From Nymphaea colorata (lineage: Eukaryota > Streptophyta > Magnoliopsida > Nymphaeales > Nymphaeaceae), in NCBI RefSeq assembly GCF_008831285.2, contig NC_045141.1, positions 1,428,001 to 1,492,000 on the forward strand: a stretch of DNA of 64,000 nt. Reading direction: 5' to 3'. The position numbers were made by a program, and so were the translations under genes. The notes below the pieces were generated by a model. That model did not search any database. It was not told where the DNA came from and saw only the letters and a program-made list of their open reading frames with translations. Position 1 is the stretch's first letter, and every line of letters starts with the position of its first letter. Positions 23,330 through 33,442 of this stretch are shown piece by piece.

Positions 23330-24770
23330 AACACAATTGTTTCCATTTGTCATAAGTTCCTACGCACCTACAATTTTGAAAATCCATGAACATTTGAGAT
23401 GTTATTGAAGTGCGCAGGTCATTATTAGTTCCTCGATGAATACTTTGTGTCGCACTTTCAAGTTCAGTTATGAATGATGTACTCATTTGCATCGTCAGAT
23501 GCACCTTCATCAAGGTCAAACTGTTATGCATGAAGATTATGGTCTATAATGAAATTGTGTAGAACACAAGTGGCTAACACAATCGCAACTTGTTTACGAT
23601 AAGGAAATGACACTTGTGCTTTTAGGGGAACCGTCCTTTTAACCGACCAAAAGCTCGTTCAACAGTTGTTCTTAACGATGAATGACGATGATTAAACAGT
23701 TCCTCTGCAGATGTAACATGTCGTGCCCCCAGTGCATTAAATTCGGAGAGGTGGTATCGATGACCTCGATATAGAGTTAGTAACCCACGAATGTTTGGGT
23801 ATCCTCTCGCCAAGATAGTATTTCCCTACACAGTAAAGTTATTATGAGTTTGACACTAAATAAATACTAAGCTAAGACCTACACAACAATCTATTACTTG
23901 TTTATGAATGAGTAAATTGATAATCTAACACAAAAGGGTTGATGTCAGTGTCTAGTGCACTGTATAATACTCTTGAATCTGTCGCACTGCCTTTCCAACC
24001 CGTAAAAACATAGTGGAATCGTATGTCGAATCCGACTACAGCCAAGACATTTTGTGAAAGAGTTCCTTTTCTATTACGAAACCTCAATTGTTCTGATGTA
24101 CGTACCCAAACTGGTATGTGAGTGCCATCTATAGCTCATAAACAATCCTACATGTAGTGAAAAATATTAGCGAAAAATATTAGTTGCACTGCATTTGTAC
24201 AATGTAATATGTGATTATGAATTAGCTTACCTTAAAATATGGATAGAAACGATGATTGAAGCAGATTTTGGATGGAGTGTCATCGTTCGGTCAGCTAATG
24301 TATTCTTTACCCAATTGACATAGTGCTCGTAGGATGAGGTTGACATACTTACTAATTGTTTGACCTGAGTGCTGGAACTTGTTTTGGCATGCACGATTGC
24401 GCTCATTATGGCCAACAATAAGTAGAAAGATAGCAACTTGTTCTTCAATGCTGATTTCACGACCATCTTCTGCTAAATATTTCTCTCTCAGGATATTACA
24501 TAGTGTAATAAACGAGTTGCGATCCATGCGCAGTAAGTCCAAACAATTCCTTGGATGGCCGTCAATGATATTTTGAACAAATTGTTGAACAAATTGACTA
24601 CCTGCATTTCTATAAGGGTGAACAATTTGCCTACGAGGATGTATGAATCTAAAAAATATGATGACCACCACGAACATCATTTTGATCATAACTTGTGTGA
24701 TTTTCTCATCTGACAACATGACTGCAGCACTAGGTAGCACATACAAAAAGGTAACATTCGTCATATCCAA
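23330..24770 (-). pseudogene. PIF/Harbinger DDE nuclease (DDE_Tnp_4 family), nearly intact
   Basis: This is the nuclease subunit of a plant PIF/Harbinger transposase, read leftward. An N-terminal domain (24291-24770, including HPRRQIVHPY, MDRNSFITLC and ISIEEQVAIFLLIVGHNERNR) precedes the catalytic core. The core keeps the three acidic residues: AIDGTHIPVWV near 24120, GWKGSATDSRVL near 23970, and TTVERAFGRLKGRF near 23630. The C-terminal part with ATCVLHNFI is at about 23540-23590. Likely introns lie near 23814-23900 and 24140-24230. A TGA just before AIDGTH replaces the usual glycine codon, and frames shift after 23622, so this copy appears inactivated. It pairs with the Myb-like gene just upstream on the same strand. 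Confidence 0.82.
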
Positions 24771-24946
24771 TCATACCATGTACCAATAAAACATTCTAAT
24801 ATGCAAAGGGAAAAGAAATTAACAACCATAAAACAAACATATTTGTATCAAGTATAAAGGAATTTCAATAGCATGTTTTCAATTGCATAAAAGTTAGAAT
24901 GAACACAACAATGAATTATAAAGAGATGTAGAAGAGCACGTACTAC

Positions 24947-25940
24947 TTACTATTGTTCATTGAGATTATGCAGCAACCAAGGCACACGTTCGGTCGGTCG
25001 AAGTTTGATGAAGATGACTGCCTTATTTCCCTGCTCGATTAGCGTCAGGGCTCTTAAGTGCATGTCAATATCAATCTCTCCCGAGTCGAGCATTTCATGC
25101 AATATATCCAAACATTTGTTGACCGTTTGTGTTGTGTTTATGATTGTTCGAAAACTATCGGCTATGTCATGCAATATCGATTTATAGTCCTCGTCATTTG
25201 TACTTAATCTTGCTCTTTTGTTTGATGAGTTTGTGGCCCTACTTTCAGATGCAGCAGGTTGTGCATCTTGTTGAACATGTGCCGATGATGGTATAGGAGA
25301 ATCATTGTTTAACATTTGTGTGAAAGATACATTTTCATCAATATTTATCCTGAAATTAGGCATATGGGTTATAGGGGTCTCGGGTGCATGATTAGACTGA
25401 CAGTCTTCGATCATCATGTATGAACTACAATTACCACCATCGCGACCTGTGGCAGTTGACTGACCATACACTTCATGTAAGTTGTCATAATGTTTCCATT
25501 TCTACCCTCCTTTGAATTTCCGCCTGTCAGGGAATTTCTGCAGTTTCAATTTTAGTCATATATGTTGTATATACTAATTCACATTCATTTCATACACAAT
25601 TTTTCAATTACGTGAATGTAGACTGCCCAAACTTCATTGTCAACATCTACGCACTTGTTTGTTGGGTCCCAACCAAACCCACTTATTGCCAAAATTTGCT
25701 TGCATGTATTGTAATCTGCTTTTGTACTCTTCAACTTGTTTTTTATTTTTTCTACTGTTCACACTGGCCCAAACTTCTCTATCATCTTCTGTTCAATTGC
25801 CTTATAGGCTTTTGGCGATTGGCGCCTGTCTCCATGCCAGGTAGTCGTGATTGTTGAACTAGAAGATTTATGAGATATTCGAGTTGAGCATCAGTCCATA
25901 TTAGACTATCATTTCTTGAGTTGTTTGTTCCTTCCATAGC
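24947..25940 (-). pseudogene. PIF/Harbinger Myb/SANT-like accessory protein, frameshifted
   Basis: PIF elements encode a second, Myb/SANT-like protein that binds DNA and imports the nuclease. Here the minus strand begins MEGTNNSRNDSLIWTDAQLE (ATG near 25937), where WTDAQ marks the SANT helix. A frameshift and an in-frame stop near 25720-25790 break the domain, which resumes as KNKLKSTKADYNTCKQIL and SGFGWDPTN up to about 25612. A probable intron at about 25517-25605 leads to the second exon, KWKHYDNLHEVYGQSTATG. The exon ends at 24950 with an acidic middle and a helical C terminus (SILHDIADSFRTIIN). The order and head-to-tail spacing with the nuclease gene are typical. Confidence 0.8.
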
Positions 25941-25979
25941 TACTACAGTACAAAAAAAAAACAGGACAAGTAATTGCAA

Positions 25980-27249
25980 ACCCTAAAATAGAACAAAAGA
26001 AGAGCATAATATGGCCAAAATAATTGGTATTTGTACAAGACATTGAAAGTGCTAACAGCTAATCAACTCAAAACGAAAATATATATTCGGTGTCTAATGA
26101 GTTTATTTTTCCATTCGCGGTTATCAGACAGGAATGTCACTATAACATAAATAGCTACAGGATCCATTACATATAGGCGTAGCTTATATGAAGTGGAGGA
26201 CCATGAAAGTGAGGGGATTCACAATCTCTGTTCACATGTAAATTGTAAACTCAAGAAAAGAAAGGGTTAGTGCATGTAGGCGAGCAACAATGAGTCGTCG
26301 CTTTAGCATGTAAAATCAAGAAAAGTAGGAGAGATTCATACAAGTTAAGTTATGTGCATTTGGGCGAGCAACAATGCTTCTCTCAACCAAAGTTGTGGCT
26401 TTTCCATTTTGAATGAAGAAAAGAAAGGGTCATATAGGCAGGAGCGGAGGGAGGGGGGCTCGACTAGGCCATGGCCCCACCCTAGCTAAGTTGAGAACAG
26501 AAAAATCCAATGATATTATCAAAAACATAAAAAACATTCACATTTCTACCACTAATACCGATAGAGAATAGCAATAGCAATAGACTAATTGTTGCCTTCT
26601 AGGAAAGTAACCTTCACAAACAAAAATAATCACTTCAGCTAAATTCTGCAATAACTAAATAAATAATATTCAACGGAATAGAACAAAGCAATTGAAGAAG
26701 AAGTCAAAGAGTCACTGATACCCACAAAGCCCCTCCTTTCGTCAACTCAAGCCCCCCTCCCTCCGTTGAATATTTTCATTTTACTTGGGGACTCTTTGAC
26801 TTCATTGGATTTAGCCATTTGTTAATTTCCTAGACCAAATTTAGAATAAGCTGTTTTCAATGTTTGTTCCATTTGGGTCTATTTTCAGCTAAGTCTGCTG
26901 CACCGTAATAAGTTACTGCCATAAAGTTACTGCAATAACTGGAATAATTGTCTGCAAGAGGTGAGGCAACAACTTGTTCCTTTTTCATATTTCAGTATGT
27001 CACTGGAACAAACATTCACCTACTTGGGGAGTATAGCAGGTAAGGTCCAAACATGCCTCATGCTTATCACCGTGCAGCAGACTTAGCTGCTTACGTTAAC
27101 TCTCTCCTTCTCTCACTCACACAAACATACACACACATATATGAGAAAGAACCTGAAAATAGACCCAAATTAAAAATTTTCAGAGAAACTCATATATATA
27201 TATATCACACTATAAATTTCCAGGTTCATAGCCTTCTTAAGAGGTGAAC
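25980..27249. other. AT-rich non-coding sequence with an inverted repeat at 26440-26810
   Basis: No gene recognised. A GGAGCGGAGGGAGGGGGGCT block at about 26445 is mirrored by AGCCCCCCTCCCTCCG at about 26751. ATATTCAACGGA (26665) and GAAGTCAAAGAGTC (26700) are mirrored by TCCGTTGAATAT (26762) and GACTCTTTGACTTC (26790). No clean target duplication was found, so this may be a decayed MITE or nested pair. The phrase GGCGAGCAACAATG occurs twice (26279 and 26354). Confidence 0.5.
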
Positions 27250-27257
27250 CATGAAAG
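27250..27257. repeat. Target-site duplication CATGAAAG, left copy
   Basis: Identical to 28390-28397 on the other side of the element; 8 bp as expected for hAT insertion. Confidence 0.88.
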
Positions 27258-28389
27258 TAAGGGTGGGCGTCGGGCCGGGCCGCCCGGCCCGGTCCGGCCA
27301 GGTATGAGCCGGGTTTGGGCCGGGAAATTCCCGGTCCGGGCCGGGCCCGGGCCGAAGAGGCCGGCCCGTCGGCCCGACTAACTCCCCGCTTCCCCCCTTC
27401 CCGTCTCCCTCCGGCCTCCCCCTTCCCCTTCCCCTTCCCGTCTCCCTTCCCCTTCCCCTTCCCCTTCCCCCTTCCCGTCTCCCTCCCCCTTCCCCTTCCC
27501 CTTCCCCTTCCCGTCTCCCTCCCCCCTTCCCGTCTCCCTTCCCCTTCCCCCATGCCCCCTTCCCGTCTCCCTCCCCGGTTTGGTTTAGTTGGTCTTTCCT
27601 TTTCTCGATTTTACTTTCGCTTCAAATTCTAAGGTGAAGATGACGGAAATGGAGAGGGAAGAGGGCGCAGTGAAAGCTCCCCAGATCTCGCTGAAGAAGA
27701 AGACTACGAGCAGATTCCTCGGCCAGGTTATCAAACTCGACCATCTCCGCGACTGCCCATCCGAAGCCCCCAAAATTATCAGCTCCCCGCCTCTTGATTC
27801 ATAGTCTCTTGCATTTTAGCCAGCGCAGCGTTTCGGCCTTCAAGTCGGCATATGTTCAGTTGCAAACTGCGCACGCGCCGTTTGATGTCGAAAACGTGAA
27901 GACCGCCGACTGGGCAGCCATCGCTCAGCTTCGGAAACTCTCTGAGATCAAGCATTTGGGTCGCAATTGCGGCGAATTGCCGTCCTCGGAGTGGATTCTT
28001 GAAGCGTAGGTTCAAGAGCGGCAGAGTATGCTCAGGACGTACGAGATGACTGTTAATAGGCTTCAAGCAGAGATTGATCGGATGGATGCGGAGGCCTCAA
28101 CACTTAAGGAGACGGGAGGGGAAGGCCGGAGGGAAGGGGAAGTCCGGCGGTGGCTTCTGCGCCCCATCTCCCTCTTTCTCCTCCTCTCCGCTCCCTGCTG
28201 AAGTCCCGCGGTGGCTCCTGCGCTCCGGGAGGGAGACGGGAGGGGAGCCGGGCCATCGGGCGCCGGCACGCCAAATGGGCCGGGCTGGGCCTCCTTTTGG
28301 GTGGACCGGCCCGGCAATATTACGGGCCAGGCCCGGGCTTCAGGCCCGACGGGCCGGGCCGGCCCGTCCCGGCCCGATACCCACCCCTA
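27258..28389 (+). mobile_element. Pack-hAT-type element carrying a DUF641 gene fragment
   Basis: The left end TAAGGGTGGGCGTCGGGCC and the reverse complement of the right end, TAGGGGTGGGTATCGGGCC, agree at 16 of 19 positions. Exact 8-bp duplications (CATGAAAG) flank them. Inside each end lies a GC-rich array of GGGCCGGGCC/CCGGCCCG motifs, resembling hAT subterminal repeats. A CT-rich tract (27380-27580) follows the left array. The central part is a DUF641-family gene fragment. No transposase is present, so the 1132-bp element is non-autonomous. Its terminus resembles that of the element at 57553, indicating a family. Confidence 0.85.
27640..28105 (+). pseudogene. DUF641 (GIL1/IRKI-type) gene fragment
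   Basis: Plus-strand translation gives an N-terminal stretch from the ATG at 27640 (MEREEGAVKAPQIS, then KKKTTSRFLGQVIKL). After a frame change near 27780 it reads SVSAFKSAYVQLQTAHAPFD, AIAQLRKLSEIKHL and, after a TAG at 28007-28009, VQERQSMLRTYEMTVNRLQA. This is the characteristic start of the DUF641 domain and its following coiled coil in GIL1- and IRKI-like plant proteins, which act in light and gravity responses and root signalling. Only the N-terminal part of the gene is present. It is higher in GC than its surroundings and sits between transposon ends, so it is a captured copy rather than a resident gene. Frame breaks argue against full function. Confidence 0.78.
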
Positions 28390-28397
28390 CATGAAAG
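28390..28397. repeat. Target-site duplication CATGAAAG, right copy
   Basis: Matches 27250-27257 exactly. Confidence 0.88.
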
Positions 28398-28954
28398 GTA
28401 TGGGGTGTGTTGAGACCTGTCAAACAGAGAGTTAGGGTCAGCTTTGGGTGAAAATGTTAAATTGGCATCACAGACGAGATCAACAATTTGGGCCTACAAT
28501 TCCACATCTCGGGATGTCTGCTCTTCAAGTAGGATGGACTCTAACACCCTATAAATGTCAGAGGACTAGAGGACTTAAGAACAATCTACAGTAAAGATTT
28601 TAATCAGTCTTGAAAACTTATATACTCCACAGAATCCTGCATCTTTGGTTGTCGGTTACTGCCTCGAAATAGGGGAGCTTATCATCAGTTTCGCTGGAGA
28701 CTCCACCATCATGGTCCTCAGAGGGACACAGAGAGGGCTCCTGAAAGGTTTCCTTAGGAATACCATTTCCCCTTAAAAACTCCCCATTTGAAAAATGAAA
28801 TTTCATAGAAGCTCACGTTTGGACCGAAAAACGCAGAATAGGATGATAGGAACAAGGGGAGATAGAGAGTGTGTGTGAGAGAATTGATCTAAAACAACCA
28901 AATGCCGCTCTGTAACTTTTCTAAGGCCTAAGTGGAACCTGGCTATGGGGTGGG
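28398..28954. other. No gene recognised
   Basis: Non-coding stretch between the Pack-hAT element and the 28.9-kb duplication. The minus frame 28618-28806 has no recognised motif. Confidence 0.4.
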
Positions 28955-30229
28955 TTAAGATATATCATACTTGTGCCTTGTCCAATGGGAATGACTACAA
29001 GCAGGCATAAAAGGGAAACGACTAACAGTAAAAAGGGAAACAACTAACAGTAAATAGGGGAACGAGGAACACAAATATCATGAACTGTCATGAAAGGGTT
29101 TTTCAAAATTAGAACCAAAATATCGTTCCCCTATCAATTGTAACAGGATTCCATGATGCATCAACAATTGATCAGGAGATTCACACTTCAAAACCTACAA
29201 AGGAATGGATAAACATAGGCTGCAATGGACGGTGGGAAAATGGCAGAGGAAGAGATTGAGAGAGAGACATACCTTTCACCCCTGTTATACACTGCGCTGC
29301 TGAGGAGATGCCCAAATCAAGCCACTGGTTGTGCAAGCCACTGGCTGTGCAAGCCACTGGCTGTGCAGGAGGAAGAACGTTGTGTTGGGGACGGATGCGT
29401 CTGAGGTAGCAGCAGGGAGAGAAGAGGACGGATGCGTCTGAGGTAGCAGCAGGGAGAGAAGGGGACGAATGCGTCTGAGGTAGCAGCAGGGAGAGAATGG
29501 GACGGATGCGTCTGAGGTAGCAGCAGGGAGAGAAGGGGAAAGGTTTCACGAAGGTAGGTTGGGTGAAAAAAAGACGCAAGGGTTTCGAGCGAGGGTTTCC
29601 AGTGAGAGAGTGAGAGGGTGAGGCAGCTGCGGAGGACAGTGGTGTTGAGGGTGCGGAGGATGAGCAGGGTGAGGCAGGTGCGGAGGATGAGCAGGGTGAG
29701 GCAGCTGCGGAGGATGAGAAGAGGAAGACGAGGAGATTAAGATATATCATACTTGTGCCTTGTCCAATGGGAATGACTACAAGCAGGCATAAAAGGGAAA
29801 CGACTAACAGTAAAAAGGGAAACAACTAACAGTAAATAGGGGAACGAGGAACACAAATATCATGAACTGTCATGAAAGGGTTTTTCAAAATTAGAACCGA
29901 AATATCGTTCCCCTATCAATTGTAACAGGATTCCAGGATGCATCAACAATTGATCAGGAGATTCACACTTCAAAACCTACAAAGGAATGCATAAACATAG
30001 GCTGCAATGGACGGTGGGAAAATGGCAGAGGAAGAGATTGAGAGAGAGACATACCTTTCACCCCTGTTATACACTGCGCAGCTGCGGAGGACAGTGGTGT
30101 TGATGCTGCGGTGGGGGTTGAGGAAGTAGCAGGGTAAGGCAGGTGCGGACGATGAGCAGGGTGAGGCAGGTGCGGAGGATGAGCAGGGTGAGGCAGCTGC
30201 GGAGGATGAGAAGAGGAAGAGGAGGAGAG
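28955..30229. repeat. 782-bp-offset tandem duplication
   Basis: A segment starting TTAAGATATATCATACTTG at 28955 recurs at 29737, nearly identical through about 29297/30079. The second copy then skips the inner part and rejoins at AGGCAGCTGCGGAGGACAGTGG-like sequence (about 29620 in copy 1, 30078 in copy 2). Copy 2 is therefore a duplicate with a deletion of about 320 bp, or copy 1 has an insertion. The Ser/Ala-rich minus-strand frame 29181-29825 is produced by these repeats. Confidence 0.88.
29389..29536. repeat. 37-bp tandem repeat, four copies
   Basis: Units start with GGACGGATGCGTCTGAGG at 29389, 29426, 29463 and 29500 and differ by only a few bases. Just upstream, a 16-bp unit (CAAGCCACTGGCTGTG) repeats three times at 29317-29365. 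Confidence 0.92.
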
Positions 30230-30438
30230 AGACGTGCGGAGAACCCCAACGGGCAGAAAAATATTTCGAGAAATTTTTTTCCGACTCTCAGGCGGAAAAA
30301 AGTTTCCGAAAAAAAATAGCCGGAAATAGGTTCAACGGCTATTTTTTCCTTCCCTTGTTTGATGGGAAGGAATTTTTTTTTTAAATTTGAATTAATTTTC
30401 CGGTTCAATAGTACATTTCCAATGCGTCAAACGCTACC

Positions 30439-33384
30439 TCAAGTTATGAATAGTTAAAGATGATGGCCTATTGGATTTACTATTAAAATCAAATGAAAGC
30501 CATGATGAACATGGAGGCAAGGAAATGATAAGAGATGAAGTCATAGGAGAAAGCAGAGTTTTCTACTTTCAGAACAAGAGACAATTTCACAACTACTAAC
30601 ATGGACAATGGTTCTACTTTCTATGCATCCTTCATGGCAAGCACATGCAAGGGATGTGGTTCTTCAAGTATGCGGCAAAAATACTCATTCTTCTGATGGC
30701 TTAGTCCACCTAAGACTGTAATATCTTTCTTTCTATGAAGTTTATGTAAACAAACCATTTTAGGTTCAAGCAGATTTGTATAAATCGTTAATGCTACAAA
30801 AACAACAAAAAAAGGAAAAGTAGAAAATCCTAGTTCATGTGAAGTAAGCATATGAAAGCAATACCTTTTTGAGAATTCTCTTTTAATTGTCTACAAAAAA
30901 AAAATTACAATTCCTTGCCAATTGTAACATGTAATCAAACAAATTCTAAAACAAACTAAACAATCACCATCAACGTATTACATATGCAAGGGGGGGGGGA
31001 GAGAGATGAACTCTAAAAATTATTAACAATTACAATTTTAATCTTTCAATCAAAGATCTACAAGATTTTCAAATAATAAAAATCATCATACAAGATGTAT
31101 GATTAGATTTAACAAATCCGCACTTCTTCAAAACCCTTAAAAGAGCATGAAGAGAAAAGTTACATCACTACTACATGTAGTTTTCAAACAATCACATGCT
31201 CGAAAACACTAATATATTATACTGAATTTTTACCAATTAATTTCTAGATGATTGGTTCTTTTTAATAATTTCCATAAGCAAGTTCATTCGACCTTCAATG
31301 CATGCACCTTATCCACTTGAGTGTCTTACATCTTCGGTTGCTCCCCCAATGGGTGTATCTTATTGGCTTGAATATTTTGCACCTTTACTAGCTCTTCTAA
31401 TTGACATATTTTTTTAGCTTGTGTACCATACTCTTGCATCAAATGTTCTGTAGGTTGATTTAGCATTGCATTATGGGTCATCAATTCACTTTTGCTAGGA
31501 CATGGATAAAAAAAAGTGGATGGTTTAGTGTTTACATGTAAAAACTTCATCCTACACGTAGACCACATAAATGAGATAAATTACATCCACTCTCCTTTGT
31601 TTCCTTGCATTGGATTTTGAGAGATGAGACTTTACTTGTCGATACGACGTCTGACCATTCTTGGCATTTTTACCAGGGTAATCAGATCAAGAACTAGACC
31701 AAAAAGGTCAAATTCCTAAGTCTAAATGACATCCAAAATCAAAGAAGCAAATGTGCCCTAATTTTGAAATATTGCAAGTTTTAAAATATAAGTATATTTT
31801 AAAGAAGAATTTATGGAAAAAGTGAGAATCAAATTGATGTTTGTTCATGTCCAAATCATCATAGACCTATGCAAATCGAACTATTAAATTTAAACGGATG
31901 CATGCAAAACTGGATCATGTAGACTTGGAGTTTGGTCACCACCAGGACTCAAGTGAGGGATGTGGACCTATTAGGCAAAAATTTGATTCAAATATGAAAA
32001 AAATTATAATAATCCAACAAATTATGGCCTTATATGTATGATTTGATCTTCTAAATTCAAGTGAGCTAGACTGGAATCATGATTTTAAATCCTTGATTCT
32101 CGATCCAACCTTATGAGAATCGAGCTAGGGTTTAGAATCTAATGTTTCAAAATCTATAATTCGAGAATCTAATCTAACATCTAATATTTTGTTTTGAAAT
32201 CCAAGATCCAAGATTCATGCAAAACTGAGATCAAAAATCCGATTCTTGAGATCTAGATCTTTTGGGTTTAATAGCATGATTGAGGACGGTCTAAGGTTTA
32301 TAATCAAACCCAATATTCTTTTGAATCATGGTCTAGGATTTAAATGGTTAAAGGCTAGGCTAGTCAAAGTGGTTAAGTTTGGTGGTTTGACTAGTTTGAA
32401 CCTAGCTAGGACAAACATCCTAGGATACCTTGGGTAGATCCTAGCTAGATATTTTGAGAGGACATACCTTAAAGATATTATTTTATGATCACAGTCTAAT
32501 GTAGAATCAGCTAGTCAAAACCGGTTTGGGTTTTAGGTCATGTGCTCCAAGACTTGTCTAGACTAGGTCTTAGAAGACTATTCTAGGTTTAGACTCCATT
32601 CCTGCATGATCTATGATTTTTGAAATCAATTGAAAAAGGATTTTTTTGAAACCATTTGAGAAATAGCTATGATTCTCAAAATGATCCTATGTGCAGACTA
32701 GGCTAAGTCTGTGTTCACATACTAGGTCTAATGCCATAGGGCATGCTATTAGGCTAACCTAATCTAGTTTCAGACAATGGTGCATATGGTGAGAGGTGTG
32801 TTGAGTGCACATTGAAAATATTTGTGCAATGCATCTCTAATAGAGGTATCATGAATTAAAAGAACTAATTAAACAAAAGCATGGAGTTAAAGCGGGAGAA
32901 AGGGATGAAAGGATCATACCTGACCCCTCTGCCTTAGCCTAGGGATACTAATTTAAATCTATCCTAACAAAATAAATAAACTAAATGACAACATTTCTAA
33001 AGAAAATAAATAAAACTAGGAACTAAGCAAAAAATAAACTAAACTAACCATGCTAAAAGCAAAAAGAAAAACTAATACATGCAGGAAAGAAAAGAAAATC
33101 AAGAAAAGCACTAAATTACAAGCAGGAAAGAACCTTGAGACCTGACTGAGCCTACTCTCATGACCTCTACACCAAGCCTGGTTGAGTTTTAATGCAGCTC
33201 TAACCAAAACCTAGACCAAAGACTCAAAGAAAGTAATTTAATTTGAGCCAAGCTTTGTGAGTACCTCATTGGAATTTTAGCCAAAGTTATGAATCTTTAA
33301 GCAACTCTAAGGTGTGGAGAGAGAGGGGGCATGATCCCCTTTTATAGGAGGAGAGGTAGATCTCATTTGAGGAGATCGACATAG

Positions 33385-33386
<2 letters not shown>
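30439..33386. other. No gene recognised
   Basis: AT-rich sequence with only short frames lacking motifs. A G9 run sits near 30991. From about 32040 to 32760 short words such as CTAG, GATCTAG and TAGGCTAG recur, giving a faintly repetitive texture without a definable period. The minus-strand frame 30621-30851 is not recognised. Confidence 0.45.

Positions 33387-33442
<56 letters not shown>
33387..33442. repeat. (CT)n microsatellite
   Basis: About 28 CT units with a single G interruption. Just to its left, CCTTTTATAGGAG at 33338-33350 reads as a TATAAAAGG box on the minus strand. Confidence 0.95.

Larger units (their letters stand above)
20949..30438 (-). mobile_element. Candidate autonomous PIF/Harbinger element, heavily nested
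   Basis: The left sequence GGTAGTGTTTGATGG at 20949 (also at 20075 in the duplicate) and the reverse complement of 30438 leftward, GGTAGCGTTTGACGC, look like a terminal inverted repeat. Both are followed a few bases inward by TGGAAAT. Flanks are TAA at left and TCA at right, so the 3-bp duplication expected for this superfamily (TTA/TAA) is imperfect. The interval holds a PIF/Harbinger nuclease and a Myb/SANT gene, both on the minus strand. It also holds the 21452-22891 element, the DUF641-carrying hAT element and a tandem duplication. The termini may instead belong to separate small elements. Confidence 0.35.

Noticed and set aside
27170-27632. Overlapping Pro/Ser and Gly/Lys frames
   Set aside because: They arise from the CCCTTCCCC tract and CCGGCCCG array inside the Pack-hAT element, not from a protein gene.
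29181-29825. 214-codon minus-strand frame resembling a Ser/Ala-rich secreted protein
   Set aside because: It is generated by the 37-bp and 16-bp tandem arrays, and repeated CCYLRRIRP units follow the repeat period. No domain was recognised.
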